A stretch of DNA of 64,000 bases from Pseudokineococcus marinus (GCF_037482405.1 NZ_JBBHZZ010000008.1:1-64000), one strand, 5' to 3'; shown: positions 26,919 to 36,107, numbered from the stretch's first letter. The notes: a model not told the origin generated them from the letters alone. Numbers and translations: made by a program.

Positions 26919-27542
26919 TCAGCGCAGCGCCTCGAGCAGCTCGTCGAAGCCGCAGTCCGCGCCGATCTGCGCGAGCGCGCTGTCCGGGTCCTCCGGCGCG
27001 GCCTCGGTGACCTCGAGCAGCCGGGCGCGGTCGACGCCCAGGTCGGAGAGGACGTCGGGGTCGCCCGCCCACAGCGCGAGGCCCGGGGTCTGCTCGTCGG
27101 GCTGGTCCTCCTCCTCGTCGACGTCGGCGACGACGGGCGCCGCGGCCGCCGCCTCGGCCTCGGGGCTGCCGGCCGTGCGGGCCGCGGGCTCGGTGACCTC
27201 CTCGGGCGCCTCCTCCGGCTCGTCGCCGAGCTCGGCCTCCATGTCGGCCGCCGGGGCGACGAGGTCGCCGTAGTGGCTGCGCTGGGACGCCGCGAGGTCG
27301 GAGACGAAGAGGCGCACGTCCTCGTCGACGTCCTCCGTGGCGGCCATGGCGTCGCCGTCGACGCGCACGACGGCGAACCACTCGTCCTCGTGCTCGAGCA
27401 CCGCCAGGGCCGTCCCGCCGTCGGGGGCGACGCCCCGCAGGACCTCGGCGAGGTCCTCCAGGTCGGTGATCTCCTCGATGGAGACGTCGTGGGAGCGCCA
27501 GGCCCCCTCCTCGCAGGTGATGACGGCGGTGAAGTAGGACAT
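26919..27542 (-). CDS. tRNA adenosine deaminase-associated protein
   Basis: 207-residue acidic protein of the actinobacterial family found next to tadA. N-terminal MSYFTAVITCEEGAW and the EEITDLEDLAEVLRGVAPDGG segment are typical; a variable Glu/Ala-rich stretch (about 110-160) precedes a conserved end, DPDVLSDLGVDRARLLEV and CGFDELLEALR. Its biochemical role is unknown. Start ATG 27542 is 36 bp from the divergent upp start, so the two promoters share sequence. Confidence 0.85.
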   Translation of the reverse strand: MSYFTAVITCEEGAWRSHDVSIEEITDLEDLAEVLRGVAPDGGTALAVLEHEDEWFAVVRVDGDAMAATEDVDEDVRLFVSDLAASQRSHYGDLVAPAADMEAELGDEPEEAPEEVTEPAARTAGSPEAEAAAAAPVVADVDEEEDQPDEQTPGLALWAGDPDVLSDLGVDRARLLEVTEAAPEDPDSALAQIGADCGFDELLEALR

Positions 27543-27578
27543 GGGGACAGATGGTGGCGCACGGCTAGGGTCGACGCC

Positions 27579-28214
27579 ATGCGCCTGCACATCGCGGACC
27601 ACCCGCTCGTCGCCCACAAGCTGACGGTGCTGCGCGACCGCGAGACCGACTCCCCCACCTTCCGGCGCCTGGCGGACGAGCTCGTCACGCTGCTGGCCTA
27701 CGAGGCCACGCGGGACGTGCGGACGACGGACGTCGCCATCACCACGCCGGTCGGCCCGACGACGGGCACGCGGCTCAGCTCGCCCAAGCCGCTCGTCGTG
27801 CCGATCCTGCGCGCCGGGCTCGGGATGCTCGACGGCATGACGCGCCTCCTGCCGACGGCGGAGGTCGGCTTCCTCGGCATGATCCGCGACGAGGAGACCC
27901 TCCAGGCGACGACGTACGCCACGCGCCTGCCGGACGACCTCTCGGGCCGCCAGTGCTACGTGCTCGACCCCATGCTCGCGACGGGCGGCACCCTGGCCGC
28001 CGCGGTGGAGTACCTCTTCGCGCGCGGCGCCGACGACGTCACGGCCCTGTGCCTGCTCGCCGCCCCCGAGGGGGTCGAGGCCCTGCGCGCCGCGGTCGGC
28101 GAGGACGCCCGGGTCCAGGTCGTCACGGCCGCCGTCGACGAGCGCCTCGACGAGAACGGCTACATCGTGCCCGGCCTCGGCGACGCCGGGGACCGCCTCT
28201 ACGGCGTGGTCTGA
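27579..28214 (+). CDS. upp: Uracil phosphoribosyltransferase
   Basis: 211-residue pyrimidine-salvage enzyme making UMP from uracil and PRPP. N-terminal HPLVAHKLTVLRD, uracil-site and flexible-loop sequences RLSSPKPLVVPILRAGLGM, and the PRPP loop VLDPMLATGGT are intact; C-terminal ENGYIVPGLGDAGDRLYG is typical. TAGGGT (27566-27571) lies 7 nt before ATG, with no ribosome site, so the mRNA is probably leaderless. Confidence 0.96.
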   Translation: MRLHIADHPLVAHKLTVLRDRETDSPTFRRLADELVTLLAYEATRDVRTTDVAITTPVGPTTGTRLSSPKPLVVPILRAGLGMLDGMTRLLPTAEVGFLGMIRDEETLQATTYATRLPDDLSGRQCYVLDPMLATGGTLAAAVEYLFARGADDVTALCLLAAPEGVEALRAAVGEDARVQVVTAAVDERLDENGYIVPGLGDAGDRLYGVV

Positions 28215-28269
28215 GGACCCCGCCCGCCCCGTACGGCGGGCCACCCCGGACCGCGGGCGGCGGAACGGG

Positions 28270-29049
28270 CTAGAGGCCCCGCTCGCGCTCGACCTCGGCG
28301 GCCTCCTCGGGCGTCGGCGCGGCCCCGCCGAGGTGCGCCGGCAGCCACCAGGCGTGCGGCCCGGGGTGCGCCGTGTCCGGGTGGGTCGCCTGCAGCGCGT
28401 CGAGCTGGGCCTGCAGGCGCCGCCGCAGCTCGACCGCGCACTCCTCCACGGTCCGCGGGGTCACCTCGAGGGGCTCGCCGACGCTCACCTGGACGGTCTG
28501 GCCGCGGGTGAGGTCGCGCGGGTTGCCCTTGCCGAGGAGCCGCTGCGTGCCCCACACCGCGGTGGGCAGGACGGGCACGCGCGCCGACGCCGCCATCCGC
28601 AGCGCGCCGGACTTGATGGGCTTGACGGTGAAGGACCGCGAGATCGTCGCCTCGGGGAAGAGGCCCACGATCTCCCCGGCGTGCAGGGCCCGCAGCGCGG
28701 CCCGCAGGGACGCCGAGCCCGCCGAGCGGTCGACGGGGATGTGGTGCATGCCGCGCATGAGGGGCCCCGCGACGGGGTGGCGGAAGATGCTCTCCTTCGC
28801 CATGAAGCGCGTGAGGCGCCGGTGGGCCTCCCACGGCGCCAGCCCCGCGAAGACGAAGTCCGCGTACCCGACGTGGTTGATCGCGAGGACGACGCCGCCC
28901 GTGGCGGGGACGTGCTCGAGGCCCTCGAGCCGGGTCCGGACGCCGAGCACCCGGAACGCCGTCTTCGCCAGGCCGATGACCGGGGGGTAGACGCGCTCGG
29001 GGCGCGCCCGGGCCGGGCGGTCGCCCCTGTCGCCGCCGCGGCTGCTCAT
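28270..29049 (-). CDS. 1-acyl-sn-glycerol-3-phosphate acyltransferase (PlsC-type)
   Basis: 259-residue membrane-associated acyltransferase. Block I NHVGYAD (HxxxxD), block II-III region GMHHIPVDR and FPEATIS, and block IV VLPTAVWGTQ are present. It probably acylates lysophosphatidate or a related acceptor in phospholipid synthesis. The C-terminal 40 residues are a proline-rich extension. TACTGT (plus 29057-29062) is 7 nt before ATG, suggesting a leaderless message separate from the marR operon, which is closed by a hairpin at 29087-29110. Confidence 0.9.
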   Translation of the reverse strand: MSSRGGDRGDRPARARPERVYPPVIGLAKTAFRVLGVRTRLEGLEHVPATGGVVLAINHVGYADFVFAGLAPWEAHRRLTRFMAKESIFRHPVAGPLMRGMHHIPVDRSAGSASLRAALRALHAGEIVGLFPEATISRSFTVKPIKSGALRMAASARVPVLPTAVWGTQRLLGKGNPRDLTRGQTVQVSVGEPLEVTPRTVEECAVELRRRLQAQLDALQATHPDTAHPGPHAWWLPAHLGGAAPTPEEAAEVERERGL

Positions 29050-29086
29050 CCGCAGGACAGTAGCCGTCGCGGCGGGCCGCCCCCAC

Positions 29087-29110
29087 CCGGGGGCCGGAGG
29101 GGGCCCCCGG
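29087..29110 (-). terminator. Terminator after marR
   Basis: Nine-pair stem CCGGGGGCC/GGCCCCCGG with a 6-base loop just past the marR stop, separating it from plsC. Confidence 0.6.
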
Positions 29111-29112
29111 CC

Positions 29113-29670
29113 TCAGGCCGCGGGGTCGGCCTCGTCCCGCCGCGCGCCGTGCGGGGCCTCCGCGAGGGCGCCGAGGACGGCGCGGCAGATCTCCCCCAGC
29201 TGGTCGCGCTGCGCGGGCGAGAGGGGGTCGAAGAGCGCCCGCCGCACGTGCTCCACGTGGCCGGGGGCCGTGCGGTGCAGGACGTCCCACCCCTCGTCGG
29301 TGAGCGCGGCGACGGCGCCGCGGCCGTCGTCGGCGGCGCGCGAGCGCGCCACCCAGCCCTTCTCCTCGAGCCGCGTGACGGCGTGGGAGATGCGGCTGGG
29401 CGAGGACGTCGTGATGGCCGCCAGCTCGCTCATCCGCAGCCGCCGGGAGGGCGCCTCGGACAGCATGGCGAGGACCGTGTAGTAGGCCTGCGGCATGCCC
29501 GCCTCGGCGCGCATCTGCCGGTCCAGGCTCACCTGCAGGAGCTGGGTCATGGCGAGCAGGTCGCGCCACGTGCGCTGCTCGTCGTCGTCCAGCCATCGCG
29601 GCCCGGGCGCCGTCGGGCCCTGCTGCTGCTCGCGCCCCGCGGCCGCCTCGTCCACCACGGGCCCCATCAT
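29113..29670 (-). CDS. MarR-family transcription regulator
   Basis: 185-residue winged-helix repressor. The recognition region reads RMSELAAITTSSPSRISHAVTRLEEKGWV followed by the wing RSRAADDGRGAVAALTDEG (read in parts), standard for MarR. Long helices at both ends should form the dimer. It lies 19 bp downstream of the acyl-CoA oxidase gene on the same strand, so it is probably cotranscribed and may bind the palindromic operator upstream of that gene. Two adjacent ATGs (29670, 29667) are possible starts; a longer frame upstream is basic low-complexity sequence. Confidence 0.88.
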   Translation of the reverse strand: MMGPVVDEAAAGREQQQGPTAPGPRWLDDDEQRTWRDLLAMTQLLQVSLDRQMRAEAGMPQAYYTVLAMLSEAPSRRLRMSELAAITTSSPSRISHAVTRLEEKGWVARSRAADDGRGAVAALTDEGWDVLHRTAPGHVEHVRRALFDPLSPAQRDQLGEICRAVLGALAEAPHGARRDEADPAA

Positions 29671-29689
29671 GGCCTGCCGCGGACGCCGC

Positions 29690-31963
29690 TCACCCCGCCT
29701 GCACCGGGACGGCGGCGACGGCCGCCGAGTCCTCGACCGGAGCCGCACCGGCCGTCGAGGTCGTCGTGCGCCCCGTCCCCGGGACCGGCGTCGGCTGCGG
29801 CACCGCCCCGTGGGCGATGGGCGCGGTGATCCATGCCTCGGGGATGCCGAAGCCGTCGACGAGCAAGCGCGCGTCGGCGCGCAGCTCGCGGCACAGCTCG
29901 TTCACCGCTGCGAGGACGGCCTTGCTGCGGCCCGGCGTCAGCCAGCCGTGCTCGAGGTACCAGGCCCGGTCGCGCTCGACCAGGGACAGCACGTGGAGGT
30001 CGCCGACGCGGGCCAGCAGCTCGGCCGTCGCGTCGTCCTCGCACTCCTCCTCGGCGGCCACGAGCGCCTCGACGACGACGCGGTCGACGTGGGCGCGGGC
30101 CGCGGCGAGCAGGTGGTCCTGGGCGTCGTCGAAGACGGCGGCGGCGTCGGCCCCGGGCGCCTTGGCGCGGCGCAGCCGGCGGGCCACCCCGACGAGCAGG
30201 TGGGCCTCGCGCTCGACGAGGAGGCGCATCTGCCAGCCGCGGTCGCGCAGGTCGGCGTCCTCGTCGCGCCCGGGGGCGGCCTCGAGGAGGCGCTGCACCG
30301 TGACGCGCGCCGTCGTGCGCTCCATGACGCGGCTGCGGACCTGGTCGGCGACGGCGCGCACCGTCCCCCACGTGCCGAGCTCGCCGAAGTCCTCGGCGTA
30401 GCCGGTGAGCAGGCCCTTGCCGACGAGCTGGAGCAGGACGGTGTTGTCGCCCTCGAAGGTCGTGAAGACGTCCGTGTCCGCCTTGAGCTGGGGCAGCCGG
30501 TTGGCGGCGAGGTACCCCGCGCCGCCGCAGGCCTCGCGGCACGTCTGGATGGTCGACGTCGCGTGCCAGGTGGCCACGGCCTTGAGCCCCGCCGCGCGGT
30601 TCTCCAGCTCGCGCTGGTCGTCGTCGGTGACCGAGCCCTCGGGCGCGGACTGCAGGTCGTGCAGGCGCGCCGTCAGCTCGTTCTGCGCGAGCTGGAGGAC
30701 GTAGCTGGTCGCGAGCGCCGGCATGAGGCGGCGCTGGTGGGCGCGGTAGTCGAGGAGGACGACCTCCTCCTGCGCCCCGTCGGCCCCCGGCCGGGTGAAC
30801 TGCCGCCGGGTGAGGCCGTAGCGGACGGCGACGGCGAGCGCCTGCTGGGTGGCCGCCCCGGCGCCGGCGGCGATGCACACGCGCCCGCGGACGAGGGCGC
30901 CCAGCGTGGTGAAGAAGCGCCGACCGGGGCTCTCGATGCTGCTGGCGTAGGAGCCGTCGGGCGCCACCTGGGCGAAGCGGTCCAGGAGGTCCTCGCGCGG
31001 CACGCGGACGCCCGTGAAGCGGATCCGCCCGTTGTCGACGCCGTTGAGGCCCGCCTTCACGCCGTCGTCCTCGACCTCGACGCCCGGCAGCAGCGCGCCG
31101 TCGGCGTCGCGCAGCGGCACGACGAAGCAGTGGACGCCGCGCCCGCGGGGCTCCTCCCCCGGGCCGCCGGTGACCAGCTGGGCGAAGACCGAGGCGACGC
31201 GCGCGTGCCGCGCGGCCCCGCCGATGTAGTCCTTGCGGGCGCCGTCGTGCGGCGTGGTGAGCACGAACTCCTGCGTCGCGGCGTCGTAGACGGCCGTCGT
31301 CTCGAGGTTGGCGACGTCGGACCCGTGCCCGGTCTCCGTCATCGCGAAGCACCCGACGGTCTCCATGGCGATGGTCGCGGGCAGCCACCGGCGGTGGTGC
31401 TCGGCGGACCCGAGGCTCTGCACCGCGCCGCCGAAGAGGCCGAAGTGCACGCCCGACTTGATCATCACGGACAGGTCGCCGTAGCCGAGCATCTCGAACT
31501 GGACGACGCTCGCCCCGACGTCGCCGCCGCCCCCGACCTCGCGGGGGAAGCCGTGCGCGGGCGAGCCGGTGGCGGCCAGCTCGCGCACGAGCCCCATGAC
31601 CTCGTCGCGGTAGACGTCCAGCGGCGCCGAGGGGTCGGTGGTGAAGATCCCGGCCGGCAGCGTCGCCCGGGCCTCCTCGCGCACCCAGCCCCAGCGGCCC
31701 GACAGCAGCGCGGTGAGGTCGGCGGGGGTGACGACGGCGCGGTCGCCGGACCGGGCGCCGGACTGCTCGCCGTTCTGGGCGTCGCCGCGCTCGCCGCCCC
31801 GGCCCGTGGCGCGCCGGCGCGCCGGGCGGCCCTCGCGCTGCTCGGGGCGGCGCGCGGCGGGCGCCGTCCCCCCGCTCGAGGGGCCGGCCGTCGTGGGACC
31901 AGCCGTCGCAGGGGCGGCGGTCGGGGTGGTCGCGGGCGTCGGGGTCTCCGTCGTCTGCGTCAT
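29690..31963 (-). CDS. Acyl-CoA oxidase/dehydrogenase family protein (ACOX-type)
   Basis: 757-residue flavoprotein, longer than ordinary acyl-CoA dehydrogenases (about 380) and near ACOX size. The first 75 residues are low-complexity. FAD region CFAMTETGHGSDV (near 215), then GVKAGLNGVDNGRIRF, the ACOX-like CREACGGAGYLAANRLPQL and TFEGDNTVLLQLVGKGLL, in which the Glu is the expected catalytic base. It should oxidise acyl-CoA to trans-2-enoyl-CoA, with oxygen or an electron-transfer flavoprotein as acceptor. GAGGAG lies 7 nt before ATG 31963, and a palindromic operator follows upstream. Confidence 0.9.
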   Translation of the reverse strand: MTQTTETPTPATTPTAAPATAGPTTAGPSSGGTAPAARRPEQREGRPARRRATGRGGERGDAQNGEQSGARSGDRAVVTPADLTALLSGRWGWVREEARATLPAGIFTTDPSAPLDVYRDEVMGLVRELAATGSPAHGFPREVGGGGDVGASVVQFEMLGYGDLSVMIKSGVHFGLFGGAVQSLGSAEHHRRWLPATIAMETVGCFAMTETGHGSDVANLETTAVYDAATQEFVLTTPHDGARKDYIGGAARHARVASVFAQLVTGGPGEEPRGRGVHCFVVPLRDADGALLPGVEVEDDGVKAGLNGVDNGRIRFTGVRVPREDLLDRFAQVAPDGSYASSIESPGRRFFTTLGALVRGRVCIAAGAGAATQQALAVAVRYGLTRRQFTRPGADGAQEEVVLLDYRAHQRRLMPALATSYVLQLAQNELTARLHDLQSAPEGSVTDDDQRELENRAAGLKAVATWHATSTIQTCREACGGAGYLAANRLPQLKADTDVFTTFEGDNTVLLQLVGKGLLTGYAEDFGELGTWGTVRAVADQVRSRVMERTTARVTVQRLLEAAPGRDEDADLRDRGWQMRLLVEREAHLLVGVARRLRRAKAPGADAAAVFDDAQDHLLAAARAHVDRVVVEALVAAEEECEDDATAELLARVGDLHVLSLVERDRAWYLEHGWLTPGRSKAVLAAVNELCRELRADARLLVDGFGIPEAWITAPIAHGAVPQPTPVPGTGRTTTSTAGAAPVEDSAAVAAVPVQAG

Positions 31964-31991
31964 GGCGAGCCTCCTCGCGGCACCGGGCGGG

Positions 31992-32021
31992 CCGGTAAGT
32001 TACCGGCCGGTAACCACTGTA
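31992..32021 (-). promoter_or_regulatory. Three-half-site palindromic operator and -10 box of the acyl-CoA oxidase operon
   Basis: Abutting half-sites CCGGTAA (31992-31998), TTACCGG (32000-32006) and CCGGTAA (32007-32013) create two overlapping dyads: a perfect 16-bp palindrome GTTACCGGCCGGTAAC and a 15-bp one with a single central base. A minus-strand -10, TACAGT (32016-32021), lies directly upstream, so the start point falls inside the palindrome. The cotranscribed MarR protein is the obvious candidate ligand (inference). Confidence 0.7.
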
Positions 32022-32036
32022 CGCCGAGGACGCCGC

Positions 32037-34352
32037 TCAGCCCAGGGCGGGCCTCAGGTCGGCCGGCGAGAGCACCCGTCCGCGCCGCGCGGCGAGCGCC
32101 GACGCGGCCAGGGCGAGGACGAGGTAGCCGCCGAGGACCGCCACGGCGGTGAGCACCGGGCGCGCCGAGCCCCCCGCCGTCAGCGACCGGAAGGCCTCGA
32201 CGGCGTAGCTCATGGGCAGCACCTGGTGCACCGCCGCGAGCGGCGCGGGCAGCGTCTGCCACGGGAAGGTGCCGCCGGAGCTGACGAGCTGCAGGACGAG
32301 CAGGACCAGGCCCGCGAACTGGCCGGTGAGGCCGAACCAGGCCACGAGGGCGTGGACCACGGCCACGAACGTCGCCGAGGTCAGCAGCAGGAGGGCCAGC
32401 AGGCCGAGCGGCGCGGCGGGCTCCAGGCGCAGGACGGCGACGACGACCGTCCACAGCAGCACGGACTGCACGACGCCGACGGCGGCCGCGGGCCCGTACC
32501 CGCCGAGCGCCGTCCCGAGCGCCGACCGCCCCGCGGCCGCCGCACGCCGCGAGAGGGGGCGGACGACGAGGAAGAGCACGTAGCCGCCGATCCACAGGGA
32601 CAGCGCCAGGAGGTACGGCGCGAGGCCCGCGCCGTAGGTGCTCACCTGGGCGGTGCTGGCGCTGGCGGTGGCGACCGGGTCGTTGATGGCGCCGACCGCC
32701 CGCTCCCGCTGGTCCGCCGACAGGTCCGGCACGCCGGAGGCGCCCTGGACGAGCCCGTCGCGCAGGGACGCCGCCCCGTCGCGGGCCTGGCCGACGCCCG
32801 TCGCGAGAGCCCGGGCTCCCCCGGCCAGCTGCTCGGTGCCGGTGACGGCCTGGTCCTCGCCCGCGGCGAGCTGGCCGGCGCCGTCCGCGAGCGCGGAGGC
32901 GCCCTCGTCCAGCGCACGGGCGCTGGCGGCCAGCGGCCGGACGCCCTCGAGGAGCTGCCCGGTGCCGGTGGCGAGCGCGTCCGCGCCGTCGGCCGAGGCG
33001 GCCACGCCCTGCGCGAGCGCGGGGGCGGCGTCCGCCAGCGCGCCGGCGCCCTGCGCGACCTGGGCCGAGCCGGTCGCCAGCGCCTGGAGGGAGGCGTCGG
33101 CCTCCTGGACCTGCGCCTGGGCGTCCTGCACGGGCGCGACGAGCTCGTCGGTGCGGGCGAGCACGGCGGCGACCTGCGCGTCGTCGAGGCCGAGGTCGCG
33201 CAGCTGCGCCTCGAGGTCGCCGCGGGCGGCCGCGAGACCGGCCACGGCGTCCGCGGAGGCGGTGGCGACGGCGTCCGCCGTCTGCGCCACCTGCGCGTTG
33301 CCCTCGGCGACGGCGGCCGCGCCGTCGGCGAGCGCGCGCGCCTGCTCGGGGAGCGCGGCCGTGCCGTCGCGCAGCTGCCCGAGGCCGCCGGCGAGGGCGG
33401 TGGCGCCGGCGTCGAGCTGCTCGACCCCGGTGACGAGCTGGTCGACGCCCGCCACGGCCGCGCCGGTGCCGTCGGCCAGCTGCCCGGCGCCGGTGGCCAG
33501 GCCGTCGGCGCCCTCGGCCAGGGCGCGCTGGCCGGTGAGCAGCGCGTCGGCCCCCTGGACGAGGCCGTCGGCGCCCTCGGACGCCTGCCCCAGCCCGTCC
33601 GCGAGGGCGCCCGCGCCGTCGGCGGCCTGCTGCAGCTGCTGGCTCACGGTGGAGAAGCCGACGAGGAAGGAGCTGGCCGCCTGCTCCCCCACCTGGTCGG
33701 CCACGGCCTGCTGCGTAGCCGCGACCACGCGCTCGGCGATGGTGCGGCCGAGGTAGCTGGTGGCGTCGTTGGTCGTCAGCTCGAGCTGCGCCTGCCGGGG
33801 CGGGGCGGGATCGCCCGCCGAGACGGCCTGCTGGACCGACGCGAGGTCGGAGGAGAAGGTGGCGGGCACGAGGAGAGAGGCCTCGTAGCGCCCGTCCCGC
33901 ACGCCCTCCGCCGCGTCCTGGGCGTCGGTCCGCTGCCAGTCCAGCTCGCCGTCCACCTCGAGGTCGCGCGCGACCTGCGAGCCCACGGACAGGAGCACCC
34001 CGCCCGTGCTGGCGCCCTCGTCCTCCACGACCAGCGCGGCGGGCACCTGGTCCAGGCGCTCGTAGGGGTCGTGGTTGGCCCACAGGTACAGCCCCGCGTA
34101 GAGCACGGGGACGAGCGCGAGAGCCAGCACCGCCAGGCGCGCCATCGGCGAGGCGAGCAGGCGGCGCACCTCCGTCCCCGACGAGGCCCGGGCCGCGGCG
34201 CCGACCCCGGCGAGCGGGGAGGACCGGCGGGCGCGCGGCCGCTCCCCGGCGTCGGGCAGCTCGAGGCGGCCCCCCTCGTCGGAGCGGGGGCCGTCGGAGG
34301 AGCCGTGGGCGCCGGAGGAGGCGCCGTCGGAGGGGCGAGCGGGTGTGGTCAC
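32037..34352 (-). CDS. YhgE/Pip-family membrane protein with coiled-coil extracellular region
   Basis: 771 residues. Cytoplasmic N-terminus, first membrane segment near 80-97, an extracellular region of roughly 460 residues and five or six membrane segments in the last 200 residues (ABC-2-like). The extracellular part contains many heptad-like Ala/Gly/Leu repeats of the type GAGQLADG, ALATGTGQL and GADGLVQG, typical of YhgE/Pip proteins. Members include phage-infection and type VII-related proteins; function here is unknown. GTG 34352 overlaps the stop of the upstream ABC-like gene (GTGA). Confidence 0.88.
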   Translation of the reverse strand: MTTPARPSDGASSGAHGSSDGPRSDEGGRLELPDAGERPRARRSSPLAGVGAAARASSGTEVRRLLASPMARLAVLALALVPVLYAGLYLWANHDPYERLDQVPAALVVEDEGASTGGVLLSVGSQVARDLEVDGELDWQRTDAQDAAEGVRDGRYEASLLVPATFSSDLASVQQAVSAGDPAPPRQAQLELTTNDATSYLGRTIAERVVAATQQAVADQVGEQAASSFLVGFSTVSQQLQQAADGAGALADGLGQASEGADGLVQGADALLTGQRALAEGADGLATGAGQLADGTGAAVAGVDQLVTGVEQLDAGATALAGGLGQLRDGTAALPEQARALADGAAAVAEGNAQVAQTADAVATASADAVAGLAAARGDLEAQLRDLGLDDAQVAAVLARTDELVAPVQDAQAQVQEADASLQALATGSAQVAQGAGALADAAPALAQGVAASADGADALATGTGQLLEGVRPLAASARALDEGASALADGAGQLAAGEDQAVTGTEQLAGGARALATGVGQARDGAASLRDGLVQGASGVPDLSADQRERAVGAINDPVATASASTAQVSTYGAGLAPYLLALSLWIGGYVLFLVVRPLSRRAAAAGRSALGTALGGYGPAAAVGVVQSVLLWTVVVAVLRLEPAAPLGLLALLLLTSATFVAVVHALVAWFGLTGQFAGLVLLVLQLVSSGGTFPWQTLPAPLAAVHQVLPMSYAVEAFRSLTAGGSARPVLTAVAVLGGYLVLALAASALAARRGRVLSPADLRPALG

Positions 34353-35080
34353 AGGGTCGCCTCCACGGCGATCTCGGTCGGTCGCGGGGGCAGGTCGTCG
34401 GGGCGCGCGGCCCGCCCGACGCCGGCGGCGGCCCGGAGGTCGGCGGGACGCAGGAGGCCGGCGCCCTCGAGCAGCGCCGCCTCGGCGCGGGGCACGAGGA
34501 CGGCGACGCCGAGGCCGCGGGCCGCCACCTCGGCGGCGACGTCCCACCAGCCGCCGCTCCCCCGGGCGTCACCGCCGCCGCGGTCGGGGCGGGCGAGGAC
34601 GAGCGCCTCGACGCCGGGGCGCCCCGCGGCCAGGGCCGCGAGCGCCCGGGTGCGCGCCGAGGGCGGCAGGTCGCGGGCGGGCACGTCGGCGAGGTCCTCG
34701 AGGCCCTCGTCCGCGAGCCAGGCGCGGGCGTCGGCCCGTCCCGCCGGCCGGCCCGCCGCGCGCAGCTCCTCGGCGACCGCGGCCCGCAGGGGCAGGACGG
34801 GCTCGGGGTCGCTGACGCCCGGGACGTCGACGACGGCGGTGCGGGAGCGCAGCTCGCCGCGCCCCCACAGGCCCACGTCGTGCCCGGAGACGAGGACCCG
34901 CCCGCCCGTCGGCACGAGGCGACCGGTCAGGGCCAGGGCGAGGGCCACGGGCGCCTGCCCGTCCGCGCCCGCGTCGAGGGCGACGAGGGTCCGCCGGCCC
35001 GCGGCGACGAGCACGCCCGTGGGGGGCAGGACGTCGGCGCCCCCGACCCGGACGGACACGCCTTGGGCCTCGATCTCCAT
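34349..35080 (-). CDS. Degenerate ABC-transporter ATPase-like protein
   Basis: 243 residues aligned by eye with ABC ATPases but without catalytic motifs. The place of Walker A reads LDAGADGQAPVALALALTG, with no GKST; the segment GGRVLVSGHDVGLWGRGEL matches the usual strand after Walker A; the signature area is LPPSARTRALAALAAG and the Walker B area is ALVLARPDRGGGD. It can hardly hydrolyse ATP. It overlaps the YhgE/Pip gene by 4 nt, the usual place of an active ATPase partner, so a structural or regulatory role is likely. Start ATG 35080; a -10-like TACCGT lies further up at 35166-35171. Confidence 0.75.
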   Translation of the reverse strand: MEIEAQGVSVRVGGADVLPPTGVLVAAGRRTLVALDAGADGQAPVALALALTGRLVPTGGRVLVSGHDVGLWGRGELRSRTAVVDVPGVSDPEPVLPLRAAVAEELRAAGRPAGRADARAWLADEGLEDLADVPARDLPPSARTRALAALAAGRPGVEALVLARPDRGGGDARGSGGWWDVAAEVAARGLGVAVLVPRAEAALLEGAGLLRPADLRAAAGVGRAARPDDLPPRPTEIAVEATL

Positions 35081-35271
35081 GCTGCGCTCCCCGGCTGCCG
35101 CTGCGGGCGCCGGACCGCTCCCGGCGCACGGGCGCCCGCCGGTGCGGGCGGGCGCGTCACCGACGACGGTACGCACCGGCCACAGGCCCCCCGACCGCCG
35201 CCGACGTCCGGGGACGGCGAGGAGGCCGGGCCGGCCGCGCCGGAGCGACCGGGGGGACCGGGGCGGGGACG

Positions 35272-35341
35272 ACCGGGCCGGGGCGACCGGGCCGGGGCGA
35301 CCGGGCCGGGGCGACCGGGCCGGGGCGACCGGGCCGGGGCC
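35272..35341. repeat. Five perfect copies of a 14-bp repeat
   Basis: GACCGGGCCGGGGC is repeated five times without a mismatch in the 394-bp divergent gap between the ABC-like gene and the DUF2231 gene. The remainder of the gap holds the probable promoters and nothing else I recognise. Confidence 0.95.
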
Positions 35342-35474
35342 GGGGGACGCGGTCGCCTTCGCGGTCGTGGGCGCGGGCACCCGCCGCGCGCGGGGGGCGG
35401 GAAGCGCCCAGAGTGGTACGAGGAGGTCGCCCGCACCGGGGAGGCCCGACGACGACGCCACCGGAGGCGACACC

Positions 35475-36101
35475 GTGACCGACACGTCGACGACCGGCAC
35501 GACCAGCACGACCGACCCCCGCCCCGTGTCCGTCCGGGCGATGGAGGCGGTCGAGGGCGCGACGTGGCTCGACAAGACCGTCGACGTCGAGCAGCGGCTC
35601 GTCGAGAAGGCGCTCACGGCGACGCCGGGGCTGCTCGGGCTCCTGCGCGGCAAGGGCGTCGGGCACGCCGTCCACCCGCCGATGACCGACGTGCCGATCG
35701 GCGCGTGGCTCTCGGCGTCCGCCCTGGACCTCGTGGGCGGACGCGCCGCCCGGCCCGCCGCGCGACTGCTCGTGGGCCTGGGCTGCGTCGCGGCGCTGCC
35801 GACGTTCGCGACCGGCAGCGCGGAGTGGGTCGGCCTGCGCGAGGGCGACAAGCGCGTCGGGTACGTGCACGCCGTCGCCAACGGCACGTCCTTCGCGATG
35901 TACGCCGCGTCGTGGTGGGTGCGCCGCCACGAGCGCCAGCACGGCCTCGGGGTGGTCCTGGCCCTCGGGGCCGGGGCGGTCGCCGGGATCGGGGGCTACC
36001 TCGGCGGGCACCTGTCCGTCGCCCGCGACATCGGCTCGCGGGACCCCGCCTACGCGGGCGACCCGACCTCCCGCGAGCCCGTCAGCCCGCACCGGGTCTG
36101 A
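35475..36101 (+). CDS. DUF2231 membrane protein
   Basis: 208 residues with four predicted membrane segments after about 60 soluble residues. The family motif HAVHPPMTDVPIGAW lies near residue 68. DUF2231 proteins are often near Rieske or cytochrome genes, but no such neighbour is here and function is unknown. GTG 35475 has GGAGG about 8 nt upstream. Confidence 0.85.
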   Translation: MTDTSTTGTTSTTDPRPVSVRAMEAVEGATWLDKTVDVEQRLVEKALTATPGLLGLLRGKGVGHAVHPPMTDVPIGAWLSASALDLVGGRAARPAARLLVGLGCVAALPTFATGSAEWVGLREGDKRVGYVHAVANGTSFAMYAASWWVRRHERQHGLGVVLALGAGAVAGIGGYLGGHLSVARDIGSRDPAYAGDPTSREPVSPHRV

Positions 36102-36107
36102 CGTCCG

